A stretch of DNA of 64,000 nucleotides from Prostheceraeus crozeri (Eukaryota > Platyhelminthes > Polycladida > Euryleptidae), in contig CAJQUW010006986.1 of the NCBI GenBank assembly GCA_907163375.1, positions 269,294-333,293 on the forward strand, written 5' to 3'. The position numbers and the translations under genes are program-made. Positions 35,861 to 48,064 of the stretch are shown here, one piece after another. Position 1 is the first letter of the stretch, and the number at the start of each line of letters is the position of its first letter. The notes under the pieces were generated by a model. It was given only the letters and a program-made list of their open reading frames with translations. It did not search any database and was not told the origin of the DNA.

Positions 35861-38800
35861 ATGTCTTGTTTGCAGACCGCGCATGTAAAGAAGTCCTGCC
35901 GTTTGCTGAGCCGCGATCTCTGGTTAGCGGTGCTCATCCGGTTGGGACATCTAGGGCTGTGTATAGGTGTTCTCGTCACCTTACTGGTAAAGGAATCGAG
36001 TAAGTGATTGTTCTGCTTCTTAAGGAAAACTGAGCTGTAGTCGAAATCTTTTTTTTATCGAAATTATAATTATCGAATAATTATTATCCAAAATACGACA
36101 AATCGGCATTTTGAATTTATGAAATGTCGAAATTCTAACAAATATCAATAATTATCGCTGTCTGATGTAATATTCAAGCATTAATCACCTGAAATTAAAT
36201 TATTCGTCTATCATATTATTATTATTTATGTTAGATTATTCGTCTACATATAACTTACGAATAAATAACTAAATTCAACAAGAGGAAATGGAGAATACAA
36301 TTCTATCGATACCATGATATTCTCTTTCTGTGCGAATAATGATTTAGATCTCATCTATCCTGATCCATTGATGATTCTCGAGCATCATACGTTTATCTAT
36401 ATTCACACCTGCCTACTGACCCGAAGAAACTCCAGCTCATTCAGACATTCTTCTTTTTTATGTGAAAAACTGGAAAATTACATGAGTGAAGCGGAATGCG
36501 GCCATTCGTCACTGTAAGTCACTAAATACGTCACAAATAAAATCTTGTCTGCTGGATTGAATCAGATGTGAGAAAAGTCAATTGTAAGACCATCTCATAG
36601 ATATCGATCTCGAGAAGCTATTTTCCAGATTTTAGGACTCTTGAGCGCGCGGGACGATTTTAAAGAAATTCAATCAAAATGTCAAAATGACATTAACTCG
36701 TGTGAAGCAAGACAGTACTTGATGATGAAGGATGAAACTGTCAAGCTGATGCGAACATGCGTGTTGATCCTGATATCCAATACTTGGGACAAGCAGAACA
36801 CAGAAAGCAGTCTTTTCCTGCGTCAAAGACAACAGCATTGTTTTCTATGTGGCGGCTTGAAAGGAGTGGTCATTTTAAAAAAAGTTTGGCAGCGGTGGGA
36901 TTCGAACCCACGCCCCGAAGGACTGGAGCCTAAATCCAGCGCCTTAGACCGCTCGGCCACGCTACCATGTCGTCCTGAAGGTGGATTTACGTGTTAATAA
37001 ACTGCATTACTACTGCCGAGATTTTGTCAGTATGCCATAGATGCAATAATTTTCTGAATAGGAATACTATTTTTAGACGTTAGTTTGGCTACAGTGCGTC
37101 TGACCTTGAGCTCATATCTTACTTGTCAAATAAGTTTCTCAATGGAACGTGCCGTGTACAGCACGTAATGCTTTTACTAATCATGAATGCCAGCGACATC
37201 AGTAGTAATTGATTTCTAAGGTGGGACTCGTTACATTCTTCATCAAACGAAGTTGACAAAAATAAAATAACTGATTCCTTAGAATTAATGGAAAAAATAG
37301 CCATTAATTATTTGCCCGTCAAATCATAGTCTAATTTCTTAAGTTATATATTTTGCCTTTTCGATGTACAGTCCGTAAAATATTTTCCCTTGACATGTGT
37401 TCAATTGAGACAACCGAAGAACATGAATGTGCTCGATGATCCTGAAGCATTGGCGACAAGTTATAAAATATTCAAACAAGGAATTGCCAAATTAACTTAT
37501 ATTAGTTTTATAACGTATATATTCCAATTACCTTCGGTCTTTTTCACAAGATTATCTTCTGGGAATAATTTATTCAATGCTTTTGATGCAGTCGTGAATG
37601 TAGTTTCCGTTGTAAGCAGTGCAATGAATGAAAGTCAAATGTGTGAAGCAACTAGCTTTTGATAGCTCGAAACATCAATTTTCACACTGATTTCTTGGTC
37701 TCTAATGAATGATGATGGTCGCACGTACAGGCTTGATTTCAGGCAATGAATTATTAGTTTGAAACTCCTCGGTACAATATACCTTCCTTCTTTCCAGTAT
37801 ATCAAGAATTATCATGAGCTATCCTGCCAAAAACCCGACCCGATCTTAGACCTAACCCGAAAGTTTGGGGTTTGAAGTCTAGCTTTTTAAAGTTAGTTTC
37901 TCGTGTCACAAATCCAAAAAATCGTTTCTGGTTTGAGCACACAGATTTTTTTGAGATATGTGTAATTTATTTGATAGATACTTAACTTTTAGCATTGTTC
38001 TAATAAAATATTGAGAGGGATTGTCAATTTTTTCTTGTATATCTTTTAGATGAACCACTACGCCGTTTATTTATTTAATTATTTTGACATTATTTCAGAA
38101 ATGTAATAAAAACGTTGCTATATTTCTTAAATAACATAGGGACAACAAAATAAATGCGTTGCCATATGGCAGAGAGCTTTCTACAATTGAAACTTTCTGG
38201 TTTATGTAGTGACTTAGAAGTGTCAAGAGATGCCTGAAAATAGCTGTGAACGTGGCTGCTATCAAAAACGCTTCTATGGTAGTTAATTGTTTCAATAATT
38301 CATTTCTTTTCAATCTCCGGTACTCTTAAATTCATTGCAATAAAATTTAACATAGTAGTGTTAATGCGAGTGAGCATTACTCATACTTCGTAATTGTACT
38401 CATATTCGTTAGTATTGCATTATGTATGATTTTCTCAATACTTCTGCCAATTAGTCTAGAAATGTATTCTTCTTCAATGCATGTACTACGCTAATCAATG
38501 CCAAAGTCCATAAACAATATTGTAGCATGTATACCGCTTGTTTAAATTACTGATAAATCTCTACTCTCATAAAATGTAGCATGCTGACCGTACATGATAT
38601 CGAAACATCTATTTGCCATGATGAAGCAGTGAATATATCCCTACACTATATGCATTTCGTTAATGAAAAAGAAAATGTATAGAAACCAATTCAACTAATA
38701 ACAATTTGTCCAATCCTAATAGCAAGAGTTTCATTATAGAATTTCATTGAATTTCTCTTTATTTTGCATATCTTTTACGGTTTATCAACTTTCTAGAATT

Positions 38801-41229
38801 AGTGGTGCTGTGCTCAACTCAGACCATCGCAAGAGAGTACGATTAAGTCTGGGTGCCCTTCCGGAAGACGATGGTGTCTTAGATTGATCTGAACTTGAGA
38901 AGATGGCTCTTGTAGTTCTAAAATTGCTCGGTTTCCGTAATGCGATATTTTCAGGTCATGTGAGTACCATCATAGAATAGCTTTCGGATCAGGTCTGTTC
39001 GAGTTCTTATGGCCGACCTTGGCTTGGGTTGTCTCTTAGTTCGAGGCGGGGTTCAAGTAAACTGACGCTCATATTGAATTAAATTATGTGTTCAGACATA
39101 GAGGAAGTTTTCTCTCTTCGATTTTCAGTTTCTTTTCCTTTGATCTTCTGCTGAGGGACACCTTTGTTGTAAAGGCCCGCCCTTTTCCCTCAAGCTTTGA
39201 TTTAAAAAAGGATTAATAATTTCAACACGTCTTCCAACGCAGAAACTTGAAATATGCTAAACTTGTTTTTTGTTTTTCAAACTTCCAGTATTACATTACA
39301 TGATATGGAGTCGTGCTGATTTAGTCCAAGGATGTATATATTTGTCCCTATTCTCAATTTCCGTCGTTTTATACATGATAGCCAGCTGCATGAATCCAGG
39401 CTTCGTCCCAATGAATAAGGATGCCGTGAGTGGAAGTCGGATTTTTTAAACATTTGTAGATGCCCTTTTACCTTCTTCATTAATTTCAGGAAGAAAATGG
39501 CCCATCAGATTCAGATGAAGAAGATTACATTGAATCTGCTGATGGCAGTAAATTGAAGCTGCGATTTTGTTTTGAATGTCGCTTGAAGGTAAGTGCTATG
39601 AAATCAGGTCTATTTCAAAACTTAATTAGATGCTTATTTGTTGATTAAATGAGGAATTTTGTTGGTGTAACTTTCTAACTTTCTTTGCTTTTAAAATATT
39701 CCACCAGGAAAGCAGAAAACAGCAGACTGAAAAATAAATGTCTCATTCATCACAAAGTTTCATTTTTAGTAAGAGATGCTTTGCATCATCGCATGAAAGT
39801 ACGATATTCAGTAATAAAAACTGGCGCTGCGTAGAACAACCTAAGTCTAATTTCCACTAAAAGATAAACTTTTGTCTATTTTTTCAGCAACCTCTACGAG
39901 CGCGGCATTGTGTAGATTGTCGAAGGTGTGTTCGAAAGTACGATCATCATTGTCCATGGTTGGGTAACTGTGTTGGAGAGAGGAATCACAGGGTGTTCGT
40001 TAGTTTCCTTCTTTGTCAAACCACTGTCATCTGGTGGACTGCCCGAATGACTTGGTACGTATTTTTTACTGTTCTCTTGAACAGTAATTTGCTTTATAGC
40101 ATCATCCATGGAAGTTCTCCTAACATAACTCGAGAACGCAGCTTTTAAAAGAAGCAGTAGCTAACTGGTACCTGCAAACTTGTGCTGCGGATCCGCAACC
40201 CATCGTAAATAGTAGGGCTCCGGTTCCTGGCAAATTGAATCTTTTTTTAATACTCATTGTTGTTGCATATTTTAATGAAAGTTGATTATAGAGAAAATGA
40301 TAGTTTCACATAGAATTTGCTAGTTTACGATTATATTGCCAGATGCACGTGTCATCTCATGCACAGTGTTCAGTTTATACATCATATTGTTTTTCTAAAT
40401 CGTTTGTCACCGATAGATTTTTTATTTCAATGTTTTTGACGTAGATTTTGTACCGAAGTATATAATACATATGCCAAAATTATATTGATTTTTACCGAAG
40501 CTAATTTCTTTTATTTTTATATACCGTGTGATGAAGGCGTAAGCTTCCATCGAAGAATATCCTCAAAAAAACAACCTAAACAAAATTCCATTGAATAACC
40601 TGAGGTGCATAACCAATATCACACTTATTGCAACTACGAATAACGAATGAGTTCCTTGAGTGTTTGCAAGAACAGTGCGAAAGTTGGGCTGCATCTGAAT
40701 ATCAAGCAGACTAAAATATCTGTTTTCGCTCTTTACAGAATCGTCTACGAAACCACACTCTCCATGATCACACGTTATCATTTCTACAGTCCTTTTCATT
40801 TGCACTGATTATGTAGTCACTGAACTACGTCTTTGCAGTTGTCCACTCACCTTGATCCTTTTGTTTTCCAGGTATTCTTTTCTCACGCATCCAACGTGGC
40901 AAGAATGGTTTGCTGAAAATATCTTCTATCTTCTGGATATGATAATTGTGGTAGTTGCTGGTTTACCAATTTCATGCCTGTTGTTTTTCCATATCTACTT
41001 GGCCACAACCAATACAACCACATGGGAGAGCGTTTCCAGAGAGAGAATTTCATATCTGAAATATCTTGATGAACGTTACAATCCTTTTCATCAGGGATAC
41101 ATGAAAAATGTCGTTAGTTTTTGTTGTACTAACGGAGCATATCCATGGCATCTTCTTTATGCAAAGCCGCGCTCTCGACAATCGAATCAAGATGAAGCCA
41201 GCACAGAAGAACGTGAAGGTCTTGTGTGA
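35861..41229 (+). CDS. ZDHHC12: ZDHHC12-type protein S-acyltransferase (five exons, complete)
   Basis: Exons 35861-35999, 39289-39425, 39490-39588, 39888-40054 and 40872-41229 join in phase with GT-AG junctions and give 299 residues. DHHC enzymes attach palmitate to cysteines of membrane-associated proteins. The cysteine-rich domain is complete: CFEC, PLRARHC..C..CV, then the catalytic DHHCPW and NCVGERNH. Four membrane segments are visible, one in exon 1 ([19 protein letters not shown]), one in exon 2, and two around and after the domain. [10 protein letters not shown] is the TTxE motif. The short N-terminus, [25 protein letters not shown] and NPFHQG point to ZDHHC12 (267 residues in human) rather than other DHHC members. 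The start ATG at 35861 is the nearest in-frame one before the first membrane segment. Confidence 0.88.
36000..36887. other. ZDHHC12 intron 1, left part
   Basis: It starts GTAAGT. AT-rich, no recognised repeat. The minus-strand T-run that ends tRNA-Leu transcription is at its right edge (36873-36885). Confidence 0.6.
36873..36885 (-). terminator. Pol III terminator of tRNA-Leu
   Basis: The minus strand reads a run of at least seven T residues just downstream of the tRNA 3' end, the standard Pol III stop. Confidence 0.85.
36888..36966 (-). tRNA. tRNA-Leu (anticodon UAG)
   Basis: Minus strand, 79 bases, no intron. The acceptor stem GGTAGCG pairs with CGCTGCC (one G-U). The A box is TGGCCGAGCGG and the B box GGTTCGAATCC. 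The anticodon arm CTGGA-TTTAGGC-TCCAG gives anticodon TAG, decoding CUA leucine. A long variable arm (CCTTCGGGG) is present, as in all class II tRNA-Leu. The sequence is very close to vertebrate tRNA-Leu(UAG). A T-run follows on the transcribed strand (complement of 36873-36885) and would stop Pol III. The gene lies antisense in intron 1 of ZDHHC12. Confidence 0.97.
36967..39288. other. ZDHHC12 intron 1, right part
   Basis: AT-rich. A CCCGACCCGA/CCTAACCCGA patch near 37835-37870 recalls ends of MITEs seen in many animals, but no partner end is visible. Ends in CAAACTTCCAG. Confidence 0.5.
40055..40871. other. ZDHHC12 intron 4
   Basis: It starts GTACGT and ends TTTTCCAG. No feature recognised inside. 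Confidence 0.6.
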
Positions 41230-41257
41230 GGATGTGTACGAGATGTAATACTCGTAT

Positions 41258-41263
41258 AATAAA
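41258..41263 (+). terminator. ZDHHC12 poly(A) signal
   Basis: AATAAA 29 bases after the TGA of ZDHHC12, giving a very short 3' UTR if used. Confidence 0.7.
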
Positions 41264-43303
41264 GTAATCAAAACGATCACTTGTGTAATGTTTGTGTCTC
41301 GCAGAAAGCGATTCTTGAAAAAACAGACAAATAATTACAGTATAGCATAGATATTGGTGATATCTGCAGAACATAGCAATCATCTTGAAATGTTATTTTG
41401 TAAATCGATTGCTCGAAGATTCGTTTATTATTCGATGTAGATTTGTGTATTTCAGTATCAACAATTGTGCAAATTTCTAGAATTGAATTCAACTGAAGAA
41501 AATATTGGATCAAGTAATGAACTTAATTTTTTATAAATTCGGTAAGATGAATACAATGTAATAAGGTACGGTTGTTACCGATAGAGTCAGTGTGAAATGA
41601 TGTTAATTTTTTCACAGAATGAATAGTAGCGCTAGATTCCTGTATCCTTAGATATCAAGGTGACTATAGGGGAGGCAATATGATATAATTCATATTCTAG
41701 ATGCTTTTTAAATATATTAACTGTTATAGAACTGTAGATAATTATGGCTAAATTGTGCAAGCATGACATCAGATATTATCCCTCTTCCTGTTACAATGAT
41801 CTCTGAATCCATCAGTGGGTGAATATAAGATTCGTTCTGTACATATATAATTTTGAAGATAACTTGATCAGTTATTATATGATGTTTCATCATCAACCAC
41901 TGCTCGGTTAATTTTTCTGTAAAATAACATGTGGATACATTTACATTCTTTGACATCTAAGCTTTGTACATTGTGTTTTTAATGACTTACTGTGTTGTCA
42001 TTGTGCATTTGAAAGATTATGATGTCTCTCCATGTCAAACGAAAATCCCAACTTTCGTCCGTTGTCCTAATTCATGAATGTCTTTTTTACTTGCTTCACA
42101 TCATATCACTTTATCAATTGAACCTTTTGTCGTGTTCATTACCTTATATATGTAATTATTTCCGTCGAACAAATTTTTTGTACAAATCGCAATGTGACTG
42201 ATCATAATTCATATAATATCGATGTTTATCCGTGGATATTATCATGCTTTCCTCAAGGTAAGTTGATAGTAAAAATCAACGCTCGACTTTCTTGAACAAT
42301 GAAAACGCATAGATCAGTTTTTGTCGATAATGTCATCATCGCATAAAAGGAACATGTATAACACATGTTAACTGAAGAATATAGAATGTGATAAAACTGA
42401 AGGAGTTTTGAATGTTTTTGAATTTGCTTGGCGAAGAAAACTAAAATCTATCCCGCAGTCTTCTCCAAGGAAAATCTGCTGCCATGTTTTAACAAGCATC
42501 AGCAGCAACTAAATTGTTTTGCTTGGTGAGAGAGGTGCATCAACTTGAAATTGAGAATTCACCAGGTCATCAAGGCACCGTACTAAAATTTATGTACTTG
42601 ATCGCAGTAGAAAACTTGATCGTAGTAGATTCACTGAAAACCTGTTGAACCTATGCTTTAAATTTTGCAAGAATGTGAATTGATGGTGACCCTGAAATTC
42701 GCCATTCCGCAAACTATGGTGATGAGGACAAAAAAGCAATTTCCTAATGAGACTTGATCATAATTGTAGGTCTATGCGAATGATAACAACAAGGAATTGT
42801 GCGTAGGTCTACATGCAGCGTGATTTGCCCATATATATAGGCCTATCTTCAAAAAAATGTAGTTCCCCGGCCCAGTCAGTGATTGGGTTGCCCGCAAATG
42901 AATTTCAATTAAGAGAATTGATAGAGCATTAAATGAGAATTACATATGTAAATGTTTTACGAGTTCCAAATATCTCTCAATAAATAATATTCCAAACACA
43001 ATCCCGTCACCAATTAACTCGATGAACACACGAAAATTAGGAAAGCTGGGGTGGTAGCACCCAAGAGATCAATGGAATGTGAAGCTCAAGCTTCAACCGC
43101 TGTCAACATAATTGGCTGAACCAGAGTACTCTATGGGCTGAACAAATGCATGAATTTGCCATAGACACGTGCATATTTAGCTGTACAGTTTGAAAATTGC
43201 TGTAGCAAGTTCAATGCGGATTCAAATTGTGCTCAGAGATGGATATAGGCCTATAGGCCTCAATATAGAGATAAATTGAGATTTTCATGGCATTTCGGTC
43301 ATT
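41264..43303. other. AT-rich intergenic DNA
   Basis: No gene, exon or repeat that I can support. Confidence 0.4.
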
Positions 43304-43740
43304 TTAACCCTTTAACGTCCATGGGGGCCTCTGAGGCCCCCAGCGACTTTTATTTTTATTCCTGACTATCCATTTTTTGAACAAGTTTAATCAGATTTCC
43401 TGAGAACTTCAATTATCATGTCTAGACATGCATGTGAATTTTTAAGTCTCCATGCGCACTAGTTTAGGTGCTATATGGCTCTAGATTTTTTGTAGCGTTA
43501 AGTACCAGTGGGGGCCTCAGAGGCCCCCATCTCTATCCCTATCAACCACAAAAGTCTCCCAGCGGTCGCCGCGACAGCCCTCGGCGTCGCCGAAGTCGCC
43601 GCCGCCCGGCGACTCCTGATGGCGGTCGCCTCGACTGTATGTGGGCGACCGTTGCCCGGCGACCGCTGTCAGCAGTTGCCTCGAGTGTCAACGGCGACCT
43701 TCATCATATGTCTGGTTTTAGCATTTAACTAGCCTCCATG
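43304..43740. mobile_element. Possible piggyBac-type end with GC-rich patch
   Basis: TTAA (43304-43307) followed by CCCTTTAACGTCC resembles a piggyBac end at its TTAA target. Two perfect 19-bp palindromes follow: GGGGGCCTCTGAGGCCCCC (43323-43341) and GGGGGCCTCAGAGGCCCCC (43510-43528). From 43560 to 43700 lies a strongly GC-rich stretch built of GTCGCC/GGCGAC motifs. No matching second end was found, so this could be a fragment or an unrelated repeat. Confidence 0.45.
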
Positions 43741-44850
43741 ATGTCAGAAAGGCAATATTCCGGCTTCGCAAAACTGATAAATTGCAAAAATTTCGGCAAT
43801 CAGCTTCAGAGTTTCTAATTAAGACTCAAATGTAGAATGCTTGTGGAAAAAGATGCTTCTGATGCAGAAATTCGAACGCATTTAATCAAACTAGATCGAT
43901 GCATTTCCCGCGAGAAAATGAGTCGTGGGTCCCTCGTCAAAAAGTCTTGGGCCACATGAAAAAATTGGGACCAACAAATTTTTCGAAAATGGCTTATTTG
44001 GAAGTAAAAATGCATGATCATATCAATTTGTGACCGCTCTCATCGAAAAATGACGTGAAATGTGATGTCTTGAAGTCGAGGTTTGCCCCCCCCCAATTTT
44101 CACGTTTATTTTTTTGACAGGGAGTGGTCGTGAGTCAGCCCTTAAATTCACACGAGCTAATTTTGAAATAGAACGACCCAGAGTTGTCACACACATTGAG
44201 CAGCGAATTTGTTGTGATTTCTAAGAAAAACGTATCTCCAATGTTAGTGGACTGGCCCGAAACTGTCATCGATCGGCTGTCTGGTACATCTAGGCAAGTT
44301 TTTCCTTGGAATAAATAACCTTAGCTCTCATTTCTCTCAGTGATTTTCGCTACATGATGATGATGCATTCAATCGTGAAATGTTGCGTCAAACATCTTTG
44401 GTTGCAATGCTTCATATATATTTGCATGACGCATCGATGACAATGAAAAAAATTGCTCAAAATTCTTGACTTGACCAATTTTTTTTGAACTATGCCTGGA
44501 TTTCACCGCTCGTCAATTTTTTGGTCAATCAAGGTTGCAAGTTGTATTATTGTTCATTCATTAAATTGTGAATGAATGGAAGAATCCTCAATGAGTGTTG
44601 CATAATATCTCGGTCGCTTCAAGCCTGTGATACAGTGAGGGAGAGAATGGAGAGAGAGAATTCTATTAATAGAAGAGCGCTTTGTCCAGTCCAGCCCGAT
44701 AGCAGATAACTTTCTCGTGCGCCTTCGATAGCGCAGCGCAATCGGAAGATCACATTTCAACTCGAGGGGTGAAATAGAGGTCATCGCTTCATTTCACAAA
44801 AAGAAATAGCGCAGAATAATCTGGAAGTTTCATTCGTGTCTCTACACTGT
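43741..44850. other. AT-rich intergenic DNA
   Basis: Nothing recognised apart from a C-run at about 44087-44095. Confidence 0.4.
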
Positions 44851-45420
44851 TAGGCAAAATGGTCCGTATTACAGGTAGGAAAGGGTCCGTATTACGATGG
44901 TCCGAAATTATTTTGAGAAAAATTCTGTCACGTGTGTTATTTATTACTGATTAATGCTTGCATACCTGAAAAATTGCTAACAATAAAGTTTAAAGAAAAA
45001 AGCAAAGTTGATTTTATCCAATATTGCATGAAATCTTTAGAGGGTCCGTATTCACAATATATGTGAAGGTCCGAAATATGGTCAGTAGTAAGCAAAACTC
45101 CACTTCTGGACCGCGCAAGATGGCGGCCATCGCTGCGTCCCCCCCCCTCTGGCACGGCAGAGTGTCGTGGTCGGCCGCCGTGGTGCTTCGTGTCTGAGTC
45201 CCCCCCCCTCTGCAACGACAGAGGTTGTGGTCTGTCGTGGTGTGCCGGCCGGGTGGGTCCACGTTCACAACATGTTCGCTGACGTCCCCCCCCCTCTGCA
45301 ACGACAGAGTGTGAGACTCGGGTGAGTTGGTCCGACCGCCTGGTTGACGTGGGCGACCGTCTAGGTTGACGTGGGCGACCGCCAGGATTAGTCTTGAGGC
45401 TATAGTGTGTGATGTTTTTG
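44851..45420. repeat. GGTCCG motif cluster and C-run repeats
   Basis: GGTCCGTATT or GGTCCGAAAT occurs five times between about 44860 and 45080. From 45138 the sequence CCCCCCCCCTCTG followed by ACGRCAGAG occurs three times (about 45138, 45198 and 45283), each able to form a CTCTG/CAGAG hairpin, and two TTGACGTGGGCGACCG units follow. It leads into the 295-bp tandem array and may belong to the same repeat complex. Confidence 0.6.
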
Positions 45421-45539
45421 GTGTGTAGCGTCCAAACGAAGCATCGGATGAGAAAACGGAGGTCAGATTCGGATTCAGCGTGAAATTCTGCATCGGTAGG
45501 GTGAGTTTCAAGGCAATCGGTGAGAAAAAATTTTCAACA

Positions 45540-47290
45540 TTTTTCGAAAAACGACAGAGTTAGAATTTGGGACGTTTTGGTGTGTAGCGCCCAAACGAAG
45601 CATCGGATGAGAAAACGGAGGCCAGATTCGGAATCTACGTGAAATTTTGGGTTAGGAAGGATGTTTCCAGCGAAATCGGAGAGAAAAAATTTTCGGCTGA
45701 CGTCCCCCCCCCTGGACGGCTTGCTTCCAGTGGACGGATTTTGTCGTGCGATAGCTCGTTTGAAAGCTAAGAGTGAGACAAATTCAGTGAAAGAATCGGC
45801 TTGTTCCTATCTGTCTTCGTTCAAAAGTTAGAGCGGTTACAAGATTTTAGGTCGGAGCTCGCTCACCTGAAAAAATCCTAAGTGTCAGAGTGACTTTGTA
45901 TGGGTAAAATTTTGAAAATTTTCCAAAGTGTGGAATTTCGACCTGGGACCGTCACCAAAACATTTTTCATCAAATTTCACTGACCCCCCCCCCCCCGACA
46001 ACAATCTTCTAACTTTGGTTCTAGTGGACGGATTTTGTCTTACAGCTACTCGTTTGAAAGAGGAGAAAAAACTGCTCGACAACATTTTTTGTTGCGAGTC
46101 AATCGGACCAGCCGTTCACAAGTTAGAGCGGTTACAAGATTTTAGGTCGGAGCTCGCTCACCTGAAAAAATCCTAAGTGTCAGAGTGGCTTTGTATGGGT
46201 AAAATTTTGAAAATTTTCCAAAGTGTGGAATTTCGACCTGGGACCGTCACCAAAACATTTTTCATCAAATTTCACCGACCCCCCCCCCCCCGACAGCAAT
46301 CTTCTAACTTTGGTTCTAGTGGACGGATTTTGTCTTACAGCTACTCGTTTGAAAGAGGAGAAAAAACTGCTCGACAACATTTTTTGTTGCGAGTCAATCG
46401 GACCAGCCGTTCACAAGTTAGAGCGGTTACAAGATTTTAGGTCGGAGCTCGCTCACCTGAAAAAATCCTAAGTGTCAGAGTGACTTTGTATGGGTAAAAT
46501 TTTGAAAATTTTCCAAAGTGTGGAATTTCGACCTGGGTCCGCCACCAAAACATTTTTCATCAAATTTCACTGACCTCCCCCCCCCCTGGACAGCTAGCTT
46601 CTATCTTGGCTTCTAGTGGACGGATTTTGTCGTGCAATAGCTCGTTTGAAAGCTAAGAGTGAGACAAATTCAGTGAAAGAATCGGCTTGTTCCTATCTGT
46701 CTTCGTTCAAAAGTTAGAGCGGTTACAAGATTTTAGGTCGGAGCTCGCTCACCTGAAAAAATCCTAAGTGTCAGAGTGACTTTGTATGGGTAAAATTTTG
46801 AAAATTTTCCAAAGTGTGGAATTTCGACCTGGGACCGCCACCAAAACATTTTTCATCAAATTTCACTGACCTCCCCCCCCTGGACAGCTAGCTTCTATCT
46901 TGGCTTCTAGTGGACGGATTTTGTCGTGCAATAGCTCGTTTGAAAGCTAAGAGTGAGACAAATTCAGTGAAAGAATCGGCTTGTTCCTATCTGTCTTCGT
47001 TCAAAAGTTAGAGCGGTTACAAGATTTTAGGTCGGAGCTCGCTCACCTGAAAAAATCCTAAGTGTCAGAGTGACTTTGTATGGGTAAAATTTTGAAAATT
47101 TTCCAAAGTGTGGAATTTCGACCTGGGACCGTCACCAAAACATTTTTCATCAAATTTCTCTGAACGAGGGGGGGGGGGAGGTCAGTGAAATTTGATGAAA
47201 AATGTTTTGGTTAAGGTCCCAGGTTGAAATTCGGAAGTTTTAAATTTTTCAAAATTTTCACCACACTGGAGCTCTCACACTTAGGAATTT
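45540..47290. repeat. 295-bp tandem array with C-runs and inverted end
   Basis: A unit of about 295 bp recurs. The landmark AGTGTCAGAGTG falls at 45881, 46176, 46471, 46767 and 47061. Each unit carries GGTAAAATTTTGAAAATTTT, a run of 8-13 C, GTGGACGGATTTTGTC and GCGGTTACAAGATTTTAGG. Two sequence versions alternate in the part after the C-run. At about 47160 the array turns over: a G-run followed by the inverted copy of the unit up to about 47290. A looser related unit occurs upstream (45440-45700). It lies directly left of the Polinton genes and could be part of that element's terminal repeat, but the right terminal repeat is outside the window. Confidence 0.85.
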
Positions 47291-47467
47291 TTTCACTTGT
47301 GGCATGTTACATGGACATGTGCTGGCGGACCAACTTCCCGTGGTCATATGAGAATGGTTCAGGTGTCATATTGTAAAGAATGATGAGACAAATCGTTTGC
47401 AACAAACCGCATGTCGCTACGATGAATACTTTCGGAGATAGAGCCATTTTAAGTTTTCTTCCGAGCA

Positions 47468-47475
47468 TATATAAA
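47468..47475 (+). promoter_or_regulatory. TATA box, 392-residue gene
   Basis: TATATAAA upstream of a GAG|GTAAGC donor (47517) and a TTACAG acceptor (48045-48046), which would define a 5' UTR intron ahead of the ATG at 48065. Confidence 0.55.
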
Positions 47476-48064
47476 CCCCCGACAACGTAAGTCTGATCAC
47501 TTCATCGAAAGACGAGGTAAGCGACGGTCGTCGCTCTGAGCTCCCGATATCGGGTGCAAAGGACTCTATCTTTTGAAGTAGGCAAGCTATCTTGCTACTT
47601 CAAAGTTTGTATGATAGAGTTTGATAGTGTCTTTACTACTGATAAAATTTTTTAAAAGTAGTATGAGTAGTAAAATGCGGAATTTTTTAAAAATTCTTAA
47701 TTTTCACTTTTTTCAAAGTTTTAACATATAGACTAAGGTTTTCAAGTATCCTGAGTTCAAATATGCTATCAGATTTGAAATTTAACTAAGTCTAAGGCAG
47801 CTTTGAGGGGTTAGATCCCAGCTACTGATCACTACCTTTGACTCGGCGTTCCTGTTACCACTTCGGGGCAGTGACAATGATGTCTTCAGCTGTAAAGAGC
47901 GGGTATCGGGGAAGATCTCTCACTTCCCTAGTGATCGGTACAAGGCCTTCGGGCTGTCGACGGGATCGAGTGCCACTCACTACACTCTTTAGGAATATGA
48001 CTGTACTACATGATTCCAAACTTATACAAATTTCATTATCTTACAGTTCACAATAAAATCTAAC

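Noticed and set aside
36641-36997. 118-codon open frame on the + strand
   Set aside because: It runs through the antisense of tRNA-Leu(UAG) and has no domain; the tRNA explains the conserved part.
37835-37875. CCCGACCCGA patch, possible MITE end
   Set aside because: No inverted partner or target duplication nearby; a similar patch near 28740 is too far away and weak.
45885-46471. Repeated open frames of 66-87 codons on both strands
   Set aside because: They repeat with the 295-bp tandem units and include the homopolymer C-run as Pro or Gly; no protein family or start context.
45540-47290. CRISPR-like regular repeats
   Set aside because: Units are about 295 bp with no unique spacers and lie in animal DNA; this is a tandem repeat.
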